Shown here: positions 17,201 through 26,904 of the stretch, piece after piece | How the letters are laid out: each line of letters opens with the position of its first letter | Position numbering within the stretch: the stretch's first letter is position 1 | Assembly (NCBI RefSeq): GCF_018449675.1 | Contig: NZ_JAAVUZ010000011.1 | Coordinates: 32,942 to 96,941 of the forward strand | Origin: Glaciihabitans sp. dw_435 | Lineage (GTDB): Bacteria > Actinomycetota > Actinomycetes > Actinomycetales > Microbacteriaceae | Direction: 5' to 3' | Length of the DNA: 64,000 nucleotides | Position numbers and translations under genes: made by a program | Notes under the pieces: model-generated | Database searches by the model: none | What the model was told of the DNA's origin: nothing | The model's input: the letters and a program-made list of their open reading frames with translations, nothing else

Positions 17201-17675
17201 CGAAGAGAACCGTGAACAGTTCGGCGACCTGTCGGTCGTCGACACCGTTGACTACCTCTACGGTCTGCGCCAGGGCTCCGAACACATCGTCGAGATCAGC
17301 AAGGGCGTCAGTCTCTACGTGGGGCTCGAGGCAATCGGTGAGGCGGACGACAAGGGAATGCGCACGGTGATGGCGACCCTCAACGGACAGATGCGTCCCG
17401 TCTTCGTTCGCGACCGCAGCATCACCGTCAACTCCCAGTCCGCCGAGAAGGCCGATCCGACAAAGAACGGCCACGTCGCCGCGCCGTTCTCGGGCGTCGT
17501 CACCCTGCAGGTGGAGGAGGGTGCCGTGGTTGTCGCCGGCCAGACGGTGGCCTCGATCGAGGCCATGAAGATGGAAGCCGCGATCACCGCTCCCGTGGGC
17601 GGCACGATCAGGAGACTGGCGATCCCCACGACGCAGCAGGTCGACGCGGGCGACCTGCTCGTCGAGATCGCATAA
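14277..17675 (+). CDS. pyc: Pyruvate carboxylase
   Basis: The 1132-residue, single-chain enzyme has the expected order: biotin carboxylase (about 1-460, KAVAGGGGRGMR ATP loop, FIEMNPRIQVEHTVTE), carboxyltransferase (about 520-820, TTMRDAHQSLLATRVRT) and a C-terminal biotinyl domain. The biotinyl-lysine motif is EAMKMEAA near residue 1100. Length matches bacterial pyruvate carboxylases. It makes oxaloacetate from pyruvate, bicarbonate and ATP to refill the citric acid cycle. The ATG at 14277 follows a GGAGAGGA site and starts the canonical MFKKILVANRGEIAIR; an in-frame extension to 14202 is not supported. It is bracketed by two ParA/MinD-type ATPase genes. Confidence 0.95.
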   Translation: MFKKILVANRGEIAIRAFRAAFELGARTVAVFPYEDRNSMHRLKADEAYQIGEKGHPVRAYLDVAEIIRVAKESGADAIYPGYGFLSENPDLAQAAADAGITFIGPHTQVLEMAGNKVTAKEHAIAAGVPVLKSTPASRDIEELLAGAADIGFPIFAKAVAGGGGRGMRRVASASDLRGALEEAMREADSAFGDPTMFLEQAVVRPRHIEVQILADASGETVHLFERDCSVQRRHQKVVEIAPAPNLDENVRQAMYRDAIAFARSINYVNAGTVEFLLDTAGERKGQHFFIEMNPRIQVEHTVTEEVTDVDLVQSQMRIAAGQSLQELGLTQDKLHLRGVALQCRITTEDPAAGFRPDTGKITTYRSPGGAGIRLDGGTVSAGAQISPHFDSMLVKMTCRGRDFAAAVTRAKRGLAEFRLRGVTTNIPFLQAVLEDPDFAAGDLSTSFIEERPWLVRGHESKDRGTKVLNWLADVTVNQPNGSGSGILNPSLKLPDIDLSVPAPAGSRQRLLELGPVGFASALRAQTALAVTETTMRDAHQSLLATRVRTRDLVAVAPYVARMTPELLSVEAWGGATYDVALRFLAEDPWERLATLREALPNVNIQMLLRGRNTVGYTPYPTEVTDAFVKEAAATGVDIFRIFDALNDVSQMRPAIDSVLATGTTVAEVALCYTADLLDPNETLYTLDYYLRLAEQIVDAGAHIIAIKDMAGVLRAGAAEKLVTALRERFDLPVHVHTHDTAGGQLATLLAASRAGADAVDVASAPMAGTTSQPSASALIAALAHTDRDTGISLQAVSDLEPYWEAVRHVYKPFESGLPGPTGRVYKHEIPGGQLSNLRQQAIALGLGDRFEKVEDLYAAANVMLGRPPKVTPSSKVVGDLALALAAADADPADFEQNPDKYDIPDSVIGFMAGELGDLPGGWPEPFRSKVLAGREVKIGVEELTDDERAGLAGDTATRRSTLNRLLFAAPTATFEENREQFGDLSVVDTVDYLYGLRQGSEHIVEISKGVSLYVGLEAIGEADDKGMRTVMATLNGQMRPVFVRDRSITVNSQSAEKADPTKNGHVAAPFSGVVTLQVEEGAVVVAGQTVASIEAMKMEAAITAPVGGTIRRLAIPTTQQVDAGDLLVEIA

Positions 17676-17761
17676 TAAGCCCTTGGTACCGATCCCGCCC
17701 CAAAATCTGGGGCAGCGGTAAACTGGGAACCCTGTATACATCACCGAAAGGTACGGCCGTC

Positions 17762-19102
17762 TTGGATAACGAACGCAACAACGAGGAGAGCGCAGGGCAG
17801 CTCCTCGAATCGGAAGCAGCCGCGGCCGCTTCCGAACGCGCGGTTCCATCGACTCAGGTGGTGCCTGTCGACGATGAGGAGTTCGACGACGACGTCGTCG
17901 TCCCCACCGTCACCGTCGATCTCCCCGCCACCGTGCACTCGACGCCGGAGGACGAGGCAGCGGTCGCCATCGACGAGGTCACCGTCAATCCCGGCTTCGT
18001 CGACGTGTCGGCACCGGGAACCACGTCGATCTCCGTTGCCGCGGTCGTGGTGCCCGAGGCAGAGCCGGAACAGCAACAGCGGGTCATCCCGGAGCTTCCC
18101 GGCAACGACCACGCCTATACGCGTCGCGACCGCCTGCGGGGTGAGGTATCCGAGGTGCCCGAGTCGGCGGCAATGCTCACGGCAGAGCGGCTCCTCGAGC
18201 CCAAGGGTCGTCGCCGACCCGCGCCCCAGGGACGCTGGCCCAGCTTCGTCTACGCGATCAGCTTCCACACCATCAACCTCGGCGATTCCGCGGTGTACCG
18301 CGCCCGCAAGGCCGTCGATCTGCGCATCGAGCGTGAGTTCGAGGGCGGCGCACGGTTTGTTCCCGTTCTGACCCGCAAGGGCGGAGTGGGAAAGACCACC
18401 GTCACCACCCTTCTCGGAATGGCCCTCGCCGACGTGCGTGAGGACCGCATCATCGCCGTCGACGCCAACCCCGACCGCGGAACGCTGGCGGAGCGCGTCA
18501 ACAAGCAGACGCGGTCGACAGTGCGGGACGTCGTCACCCGTGCCCCCTCCATCGGCGGCTTCACCGACTTCACGACTCTCGTATCGCGCGACGAAACGCG
18601 GCTCGACATCCTCGCGTCGGACACCGATCCGATGCTCTCCGAGGCGTTCGACGAGAACGATTACAACGTCGTGGCCGACCTCGCGGCTCGGTACTACTCG
18701 ATCGTCCTCACCGACTGCGGAACGGGCATTGTGCACTCCGTAATGCGCGCGACCCTGCAGCGGGCAGACTCCGTTGTCATCGTCTCGGGCGGCAGCGTCG
18801 ACGAGGCCCGCCTTGCGTCAGAGACGCTGACGTGGCTCGAGGCAAACGGGTACGGCGACCTCGTGCGCAACGCGGTGGTCGCCCTCAACACCGCCACGCA
18901 GGGCACCAACCTCGTCAAGCTCGAGGAGATCGAGGCCCACTTCAAGTCGCGCGTTCGCGAGATCGTGCGCATTCCGTATGACCCGCAGCTGGCAGCGGGC
19001 TCCGTCGTGAGCTACAAGGACCTCAAGCAACTCACCAAGGACGCCGCCCGCGAGCTCGCCGCGCTGGTCGTCGAGGGGCTTCCCGTCCGTCGCGACGCGT
19101 AA
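17762..19102 (+). CDS. MinD/ParA-like ATPase with long disordered N-terminus
   Basis: The 446-residue protein has an acidic, Ala/Val/Glu-rich, probably disordered N-terminal region of about 150 residues and a C-terminal MinD-type P-loop ATPase. The Walker A motif RKGGVGKTT spans residues 205-213, AVDANPDRGTL is the A' region and IVLTDCGTGIVHS the Walker B segment. The layout is seen in actinobacterial MinD-like proteins, some of them encoded near type VII secretion genes, but no secretion genes lie here. A role in positioning a membrane or polar complex is plausible and unproven. The TTG start at 17762 is preceded by GAAAGG. It follows pyc at 86 bases and precedes peptide deformylase. Confidence 0.75.
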   Translation: MDNERNNEESAGQLLESEAAAAASERAVPSTQVVPVDDEEFDDDVVVPTVTVDLPATVHSTPEDEAAVAIDEVTVNPGFVDVSAPGTTSISVAAVVVPEAEPEQQQRVIPELPGNDHAYTRRDRLRGEVSEVPESAAMLTAERLLEPKGRRRPAPQGRWPSFVYAISFHTINLGDSAVYRARKAVDLRIEREFEGGARFVPVLTRKGGVGKTTVTTLLGMALADVREDRIIAVDANPDRGTLAERVNKQTRSTVRDVVTRAPSIGGFTDFTTLVSRDETRLDILASDTDPMLSEAFDENDYNVVADLAARYYSIVLTDCGTGIVHSVMRATLQRADSVVIVSGGSVDEARLASETLTWLEANGYGDLVRNAVVALNTATQGTNLVKLEEIEAHFKSRVREIVRIPYDPQLAAGSVVSYKDLKQLTKDAARELAALVVEGLPVRRDA

Positions 19103-19213
19103 CCTCTGTAAGGCGTTCGCCCCGTGGGGCGAGCGTGGCACCGCCTGGGTCGCGCCGCGAGGCATCCGCACGCCCCATGTTCTTCCCGATCGAGATTGAC
19201 AGGACGCACCGCA

Positions 19214-19705
19214 ATGACTGAACGACAGATTCGCCTCTTCGGTGATCCGGTACTGCGGTCGGTGTGCGACCCCGTTGTGCTGGGATCCCGCGGTGTCACC
19301 GACCTGGTGGACGACCTGCTCGAGACGGTGGCCGTCCCCGGACGGGCCGGGCTCGCCGCCAATCAGATCGGCGTCAGCTCCCGCGCGTTCAGCTACAACG
19401 TTGATGGCGTGATCGGCTACATCCTCAACCCCGTCCTCGCCGAGGTGCAGGGAGAACCCGAACTGGTGGACGAGGGATGCCTCTCCGTGCCGGGTTTCTT
19501 CTTCCCCCGACTGCGCTACCCCTTCGCCCGGGTGACCGGCGTGGACCTCGACGGCAACCCGGTGGAGCTCAGCGGCGACGGCCTCATGGGGCAGGCGCTG
19601 CAGCACGAGACCGACCACCTGGACGGGCACCTCTACATCGAGGGGCTGCAGCCCGAGGTCAAGCGCGAAGCAATGCGCGCGATCCGCGAGTCGCCCTGGT
19701 ACTAG
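19214..19705 (+). CDS. def: Peptide deformylase
   Basis: The 163-residue enzyme has the three peptide deformylase motifs: GLAANQ (motif I, residues 46-51), EGCLSVPG (motif II, metal ligand Cys89) and QHETDHLDG (motif III, metal ligands His131 and His135 with catalytic Glu132). It removes the formyl group from the N-terminal methionine of new proteins at the ribosome exit. ATG 19214 gives the normal N-terminus [15 protein letters not shown]; the longer frame from 19124 adds unrelated residues. No methionyl-tRNA formyltransferase gene is adjacent. It is convergent with the following acyl-CoA ligase gene. Confidence 0.95.
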   Translation: MTERQIRLFGDPVLRSVCDPVVLGSRGVTDLVDDLLETVAVPGRAGLAANQIGVSSRAFSYNVDGVIGYILNPVLAEVQGEPELVDEGCLSVPGFFFPRLRYPFARVTGVDLDGNPVELSGDGLMGQALQHETDHLDGHLYIEGLQPEVKREAMRAIRESPWY

Positions 19706-19732
19706 GGCGACCCGCGTCTCGCGCGGCGGTGC

Positions 19733-21553
19733 TCAGTGCACCAGTGACTGACCGTGGGTTTCGGGCGCAACCGCGTACATCGCGGTGATGGCATCCGCGA
19801 AGTCCGCGACGATCACGTTGCGCTTGATGCTGAGCTTCGGCGTCAGGTGTCCGCTTGCCTCGGTTAGCTCGACCGGCAGGATCTGGAACTTGCGGATGGA
19901 CTCGGCCCGCGAAACGAGGCTGTTGGCGGCATCCACCGCCCGCTGAATCTCGGCGATGACCTTCGGGTGCGTCGCTGCCTCGGTGAGCGACAGGGACGCA
20001 GTCTCGCCGTTGTTGTTCAGCCAGACCGGGAGCATCTCCGGGTCGAGGGTGATGAGTGCGGAAATGAACGGCTTCTGATCCCCGACCACGATGACCTGGC
20101 CGATGATCGGGTTGGCGCGAATCGGGTCTTCGAGCACCGCGGGAGCGACGTTCTTGCCCGCTGCCGTGACGATGATCTCCTTCTTGCGACCCGTGATCGT
20201 GAGGTAGCCGTCGTCGTCGAGTTCGCCGAGATCACCGGTGCGGAACCACTCGCCGTCAAACGCTTCCGCGGTCGCCTTCTCGTTGTTCCAGTAGCCCGCG
20301 AAGAGGTTGACGCCCTTGGTCTGGATCTCGCCGTCGGCCGCGATGCGCACCGACACCCCGGGAAGGGGCGGGCCCACCTTGCCGATCTTGAAGTTCGACG
20401 GCACATTGACCGACACCGGAGCGGTGGTCTCCGTGAGGCCGTAGCCCTCGAGGATCGTCAGCCCAAGGCTGCGGTAGAAGTGTCCGAGACGCAGGCCGAG
20501 GGGTGCGGAACCCGACACCGCGTACACGACACGACCCCCGAGCGCTGCACGGATCTTGCTCAGCACGAGCCGGTCGAACAGGGCGAACTGCAGCTTCAGT
20601 GCCAGCGGCACCGTGCCCTCGTCGAGCGCCTTCGAGTGGGCGATCGCGACTTCGGCCGCGCGACGGAAGATCTTGCCCTTCCCGCCGCCCTCGGCCTTCT
20701 GCTCGGACGAGTTGTAGACCTTCTCGAAGACGCGCGGCACCGCGAGCAGGAACGTGGGCTTGAACGACGCCATCGACTCGAGCAGACGGCTCGTGTCGGC
20801 CTGGTGCCCGACCTTCACGCCGCCGTGAACGCTGAGGATCGCGATGAACCGGGCGAAAATGTGCGCGGTCGTGATGAACAGCAGGGTGGATGATCCGGGG
20901 TGGATGACCTCGGGGATCGACAGCGTGGCATTCCTCGCCAGCTCCACAAAGTTGGAGTGCGTGAGAACACAGCCCTTGGGACGGCCCATGGTTCCCGAGG
21001 TGTAGATCAGCGTCGCGACATCCGACTCCTTGGCGAGCGTGCGACGACTCTCGATCTCCTCGTCGGATACGCCGGTGCCGGATGCCACGAGCCGGTCGAG
21101 TCCGTCGACAGTCCAGGAGCTGCGCACGAGAGGGAGGTCCGCACGCACCTCGTCGAAGCGCGCGAAGTGGTCGGGGGTTTCGGTGATGATCGCGATAGCC
21201 CCGGAGTCCTCGAGGTTCCACTGCACCTGCGAGGGGGAGGCTGTCTCGTACACGGGAACGAGAACGGCGCCGGCGAACCACGCGGCGAAGTCGATGAGGG
21301 TCCACTCGTAGCGGGTCTTGCACATGAGGCCGATCTTGTCGCCGGGTTCGATACCCGCGGCGACGAAACCCTTGGCGAGGGCGCGCACCTGCGTGAGAAA
21401 CTCGATGGCAGTGACATCCGTCCATCCGCCGGCCGCCGTTGGCCGCGCGAAGAGAGCGAGATCGGGTGTTTCGGTGACGCGATCGATCAGGAGATCCGTT
21501 GCGTTCGCGTTCGGATCGGCCTCGACGAGCGCGGGCGCGTCTATTTGCTTCAC
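19733..21553 (-). CDS. Long-chain acyl-CoA synthetase (FadD15-like AMP-binding enzyme)
   Basis: The 606-residue protein belongs to the ANL superfamily. It has YTSGTMGRPKGCVLTH (phosphate-binding loop), LEGYGLTETTAPVSVN, FRTGDLGELDDDGYLTITGRKK and the eukaryote-like long linker typical of bacterial FAA1/FadD15 acyl-CoA synthetases. It activates long-chain fatty acids with ATP and CoA at the membrane. The neighbourhood (ROK glucokinase, PlsC, class II DAHP synthase, PknL-like kinase) parallels the Rv2176-Rv2187 region of M. tuberculosis, where fadD15 is Rv2187; this supports orthology. The start at 21553 gives the normal N-terminus. Chain-length preference is not visible. Confidence 0.87.
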   Translation of the reverse strand: MKQIDAPALVEADPNANATDLLIDRVTETPDLALFARPTAAGGWTDVTAIEFLTQVRALAKGFVAAGIEPGDKIGLMCKTRYEWTLIDFAAWFAGAVLVPVYETASPSQVQWNLEDSGAIAIITETPDHFARFDEVRADLPLVRSSWTVDGLDRLVASGTGVSDEEIESRRTLAKESDVATLIYTSGTMGRPKGCVLTHSNFVELARNATLSIPEVIHPGSSTLLFITTAHIFARFIAILSVHGGVKVGHQADTSRLLESMASFKPTFLLAVPRVFEKVYNSSEQKAEGGGKGKIFRRAAEVAIAHSKALDEGTVPLALKLQFALFDRLVLSKIRAALGGRVVYAVSGSAPLGLRLGHFYRSLGLTILEGYGLTETTAPVSVNVPSNFKIGKVGPPLPGVSVRIAADGEIQTKGVNLFAGYWNNEKATAEAFDGEWFRTGDLGELDDDGYLTITGRKKEIIVTAAGKNVAPAVLEDPIRANPIIGQVIVVGDQKPFISALITLDPEMLPVWLNNNGETASLSLTEAATHPKVIAEIQRAVDAANSLVSRAESIRKFQILPVELTEASGHLTPKLSIKRNVIVADFADAITAMYAVAPETHGQSLVH

Positions 21554-21666
21554 GGTAACTCCTTTGGCACCGGGGCGGACATTGCACCCACTCTAACCTC
21601 CCCATTCGAAACCTGAGGTGGACTTCGGCAACCGGTGGACCAGAACAATAACTAAACTCGACAATC

Positions 21667-22644
21667 GTGCATGCAATTGGAATAGACATCGGCGGAACCA
21701 AGATCGCGGGAGCGTTGGTCTCCGATCAGGGCGAGATCATCCGCGAACACCGTGAGCCGACTCCCGCGGGAGATCCCGCAGCGATCGTTGACGCAGTCGT
21801 CGCGATGGTGAAGCGATTGGCCGGGGGCGAAGAGGTCATCGCGGCGGGAGTTGCCGCGGCGGGTTTCATCGACGCGGCCCAGTCCACCGTGTACTACGCG
21901 CCGAACATCAACTGGCGTAATGAGCCGTTCCAGCGGCACCTTGCCGAGCGCCTCGACCTGGACATCACAATCGACAATGATGCAAACGCCGCCGGGTGGG
22001 CCGAGTTCCGTTTCGGGGCAGGCCGTCTCGTCAGTGACATGACAATGCTGACGATCGGCACCGGTGTCGGTGGGGCGATCGTCACGCGCGACCGTCTCTT
22101 CCGCGGCGGATTCGGCGCCGGCGCCGAGATCGGTCACCTGCGCGTTGTGCCCGATGGGCTTCCGTGTGGGTGTGGGGCGAGGGGATGCATCGAGCAGTAC
22201 GGTTCCGGACGCGCCCTGTTGCGCATGGCGAACGAGATCGCCGATGTCGGCGGAATCGGCAAGGCCCTCGCCGACGCGCGAACCGAGGCCGGCGTGCTCA
22301 CCGGCGAGATTGTCGGACAGTTCATCGCCGCGGGCGACGCAGGAGCATTGCACGCGCTGCGCGAGCTCGGTTCCTGGCTCGGACAGGCCTGCGCCTCGCT
22401 GAGCGCCGTGCTTGACCCCCAGCTCTTCGTCTTCGGCGGGGGAGTGGCTGTCGCCGGCGACCTGCTGCTGGATCCCGTGCGCGAGGCCTACTTCGCCCAC
22501 CTGCCGGCGCGTGGCTACCACCCGGAGCCGGAGTTCGCCATCGCAGAACTCGTCAACAACGCGGGAGTGGTCGGCGCCGCCGACCTCGCCCGCATCCACG
22601 CCGACACTGCGCGTGGCACCGTGGTTCCGCCGCTGCCGCGTTAG
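21667..22644 (+). CDS. ROK-family glucokinase
   Basis: The 325-residue protein has the N-terminal ATPase loop DIGGTKIAGAL and the ROK zinc motif, seen as GHLRVVPDGLPCGCGARGC followed by IEQY (about residues 156-180). It lacks the N-terminal helix-turn-helix of ROK repressors, which points to a sugar kinase. Length is normal for actinobacterial glucokinase. It phosphorylates glucose, possibly with polyphosphate as an alternative donor as in several actinobacteria, although no polyphosphate motif was examined. The GTG start at 21667 opens MHAIGIDIGG directly. The next gene, plsC, begins 27 bases downstream, so they are probably co-transcribed. Confidence 0.85.
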   Translation: MHAIGIDIGGTKIAGALVSDQGEIIREHREPTPAGDPAAIVDAVVAMVKRLAGGEEVIAAGVAAAGFIDAAQSTVYYAPNINWRNEPFQRHLAERLDLDITIDNDANAAGWAEFRFGAGRLVSDMTMLTIGTGVGGAIVTRDRLFRGGFGAGAEIGHLRVVPDGLPCGCGARGCIEQYGSGRALLRMANEIADVGGIGKALADARTEAGVLTGEIVGQFIAAGDAGALHALRELGSWLGQACASLSAVLDPQLFVFGGGVAVAGDLLLDPVREAYFAHLPARGYHPEPEFAIAELVNNAGVVGAADLARIHADTARGTVVPPLPR

Positions 22645-22670
22645 AGTAGACGGATCGGCTGGAGGCTACA

Positions 22671-23360
22671 TTGTTGTACTGGTTCGCCAAGAATCTGATC
22701 GCTGGACCTCTTCTGTTGACGGTGTTCCGCCCCTGGATCGTGGGACGCGAGAACATTCCGAAGAATGGTGCCGTGATCTTCGCCGGCAATCACCTCTCGT
22801 TCATCGACTCGGTGTTTCTTCCCCTGGTGCTCGACCGCCCCATCTCCTTCCTCGCGAAGAGTGAATACTTCACCGGCAAGGGCATCAAGGGCTGGCTGAC
22901 CAAGCTGTTCTTCAAGGGCACGGGAATGCTGCCGATCGATCGCACGGGCGGCAAGGCCTCCGAGGCATCCCTCAATACCGGACTCTCGGTACTGTCCCGC
23001 GGCGAGCAGCTGGGCATTTACCCGGAGGGCACGCGCAGCCCCGATGGAAAGATGTACCGGGGTCGTACGGGCGTCGCCCGCATGATTCTGGAAAGCGGCG
23101 CTCCCGTTATCCCGATTGCCATGGTCGACACGGAGAAGGTCATGCCCGCCGGCCGCCGGATTCCCAAGGTGCGCCGCATCGGCATCATCTTTGGTGAGCC
23201 ACTCGACTTCTCCCGCTTCCAGGGGCTCGAGGGCGATCGATTCGTGCTCCGTTCCATCACGGACGAGATCATGTACGAACTGAACCGCCTCAGCGGTCAG
23301 GAGTATGTGGACGTCTATGCCTCCTCGGTCAAGGAGAAGGCGACGAGCCAGAACCGGTGA
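22671..23360 (+). CDS. plsC: 1-acyl-sn-glycerol-3-phosphate acyltransferase
   Basis: The 229-residue protein has the acyltransferase motif I NHLSFIDS (residues about 40-47), where His and Asp form the catalytic pair, and motif III PEGTRSPDG (about 119-127). It transfers an acyl group to lysophosphatidic acid to make phosphatidic acid at the membrane. The TTG start at 22671 is preceded by GGAGG. Following the glucokinase by 27 bases and matching the Rv2182c position relative to the DAHP synthase supports orthology. Whether it makes phosphatidic acid or another acylated lipid is not shown by the sequence. Confidence 0.9.
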   Translation: MLYWFAKNLIAGPLLLTVFRPWIVGRENIPKNGAVIFAGNHLSFIDSVFLPLVLDRPISFLAKSEYFTGKGIKGWLTKLFFKGTGMLPIDRTGGKASEASLNTGLSVLSRGEQLGIYPEGTRSPDGKMYRGRTGVARMILESGAPVIPIAMVDTEKVMPAGRRIPKVRRIGIIFGEPLDFSRFQGLEGDRFVLRSITDEIMYELNRLSGQEYVDVYASSVKEKATSQNR

Positions 23361-23450
23361 CGGACTTTCCGCTCCGCTAGGCTCGATCGTTGGGGCCTTG
23401 CGAGGCTCAGTTCTCCCGTTCTGCTTGTTCACCGTGAAAAAGGAAACTCC

Positions 23451-24824
23451 GTGTCAGACCCGTCCGAAGCCGTCGTTCTTGCCGATCCTCAGGTGATTGC
23501 CGGACTCGACTATTGGCGCACGCTCGAGGTCAAGCAGCAGCCGAACTGGCCTGACCCCGAGGCAGTCGGTGCGGCAAGTGCCGAGATCGCGACGCTCCCG
23601 CCCCTGGTGTTCGCCGGTGAGGTCGACATCCTTCGCGACCGTCTTGCGACCGCCGCGCGCGGTGAAGCCTTCCTGCTGCAGGGTGGCGACTGCGCCGAGA
23701 CGTTCGCCGGAGCGACGGCGGAGCAGATCCGCAACCGTGTTAAGACGATTCTGCAGATGGCTGTCGTACTGACCTACGGTGCGTCGATGCCCGTCATCAA
23801 AATGGGACGCATGGCCGGGCAGTTTGCCAAGCCGCGGTCCAACGACCTCGAGACGCGCGGCGATGTCACGCTGCCTGCCTACCGTGGCGACATCGTCAAC
23901 GGATACGACTTCACCCCCGAGTCCCGCACCGCGGACCCGCGCCGGCTGGTGCAGGGCTACCACACCGCTGTCTCGACGCTCAACCTCGTCCGCGCCTTCA
24001 CGCAGGGTGGCTTCGCCGACCTGCGCCAGGTGCACAGCTGGAACAAGGGCTTCGCCGCCAACCCGGCCAACCACGCGTACGAGAAGTTGGCGGGCGAGAT
24101 CGACAAGGCCATCAAGTTCATGGAGGCGGCCGGCGCCGACTTCGACGAGCTGAAGCGCGTCGAGTTCTACGCAAGCCACGAGGGCCTGCTCATGGACTAC
24201 GAGCGCCCCATGACGCGCATCGACTCCCGCACCGGCACCCCGTACAACACCTCCGCCCACTTCCTCTGGATCGGGGAGCGCACGCGCGACCTCGACGGTG
24301 CGCACGTCGACTACTTCAGTCGCGTTCGCAACCCGATCGGCGTCAAGCTCGGCCCGTCGACATCCGCCGATGACATGGAACGCCTCATCGACAAGCTCGA
24401 CCCCAACCGCGAGCCCGGGCGTCTGACGTTCATCACCCGCATGGGTGCAGGCAAGGTGCGGGATGCCCTTCCGCCGCTGCTTGAGGCAATCAAGAGTTTC
24501 GACGCTCTTCCGTTGTGGGTGTCCGACCCGATGCATGGCAATGGACTGACGACGGCCACCGGCTACAAGACGCGTCGCTTCGACGATGTCGTGGATGAGG
24601 TCAATGGCTTCTTTGAATCCCACCGTGCCGCGGGAACCCACCCGGGCGGAATCCACATCGAGCTCACCGGTGACGACGTCACCGAATGCCTCGGCGGATC
24701 CGAGCACATCGACGAGGCCACCCTTGCGACCCGGTACGAGTCGCTGTGCGACCCCCGCCTGAACCACATGCAGTCGCTGGAGCTTGCCTTCCTTGTCGCC
24801 GAGGAACTGGCAATCAAGAAGTAA
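23451..24824 (+). CDS. aroG: Class II 3-deoxy-D-arabino-heptulosonate-7-phosphate synthase
   Basis: The 457-residue protein is a class II (plant and M. tuberculosis type) DAHP synthase. It contains LQGGDCAETF (about residues 76-85), RMAGQFAKPRS and the metal and phosphoenolpyruvate-binding segments RMGAGKVRDALPPLLEAI and SDPMHGNG. The enzyme condenses phosphoenolpyruvate and erythrose-4-phosphate, the first step of aromatic amino acid biosynthesis. In mycobacteria this class is inhibited by aromatic amino acids together with chorismate mutase. The GTG start at 23451 gives the normal length. It ends at a strong stem-loop before the convergent pknL-like gene. Confidence 0.94.
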   Translation: MSDPSEAVVLADPQVIAGLDYWRTLEVKQQPNWPDPEAVGAASAEIATLPPLVFAGEVDILRDRLATAARGEAFLLQGGDCAETFAGATAEQIRNRVKTILQMAVVLTYGASMPVIKMGRMAGQFAKPRSNDLETRGDVTLPAYRGDIVNGYDFTPESRTADPRRLVQGYHTAVSTLNLVRAFTQGGFADLRQVHSWNKGFAANPANHAYEKLAGEIDKAIKFMEAAGADFDELKRVEFYASHEGLLMDYERPMTRIDSRTGTPYNTSAHFLWIGERTRDLDGAHVDYFSRVRNPIGVKLGPSTSADDMERLIDKLDPNREPGRLTFITRMGAGKVRDALPPLLEAIKSFDALPLWVSDPMHGNGLTTATGYKTRRFDDVVDEVNGFFESHRAAGTHPGGIHIELTGDDVTECLGGSEHIDEATLATRYESLCDPRLNHMQSLELAFLVAEELAIKK

Positions 24825-24839
24825 TACCCGCCGAACACG

Positions 24840-24873
24840 AAGAGACCTCGTACCCATGGGTATGAGGTCTCTT
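24840..24873. terminator. Bidirectional terminator between aroG and the kinase gene
   Basis: AAGAGACCTC (24840-24849) pairs with GAGGTCTCTT (24864-24873). The loop region TACCCATGGGTA is itself self-complementary, giving an extended hairpin between convergent genes. Confidence 0.85.
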
Positions 24874-24914
24874 CTGTCTGCGCTGCGCGCGGCCGATGGC
24901 CGACGGGCGCGGCG

Positions 24915-26846
<1,932 letters not shown>

Positions 26847-26904
26847 CGTTCGATTGTAGGTTCTTGTCGAGCCAGAATCCGTCGGAACACGGCGACGCGC
26901 GCGA

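Noticed and set aside
15837..17849. A 670-codon minus-strand frame over the end of pyc
   Set aside because: Antisense to the carboxyltransferase and biotinyl domains; no domain in its translation.
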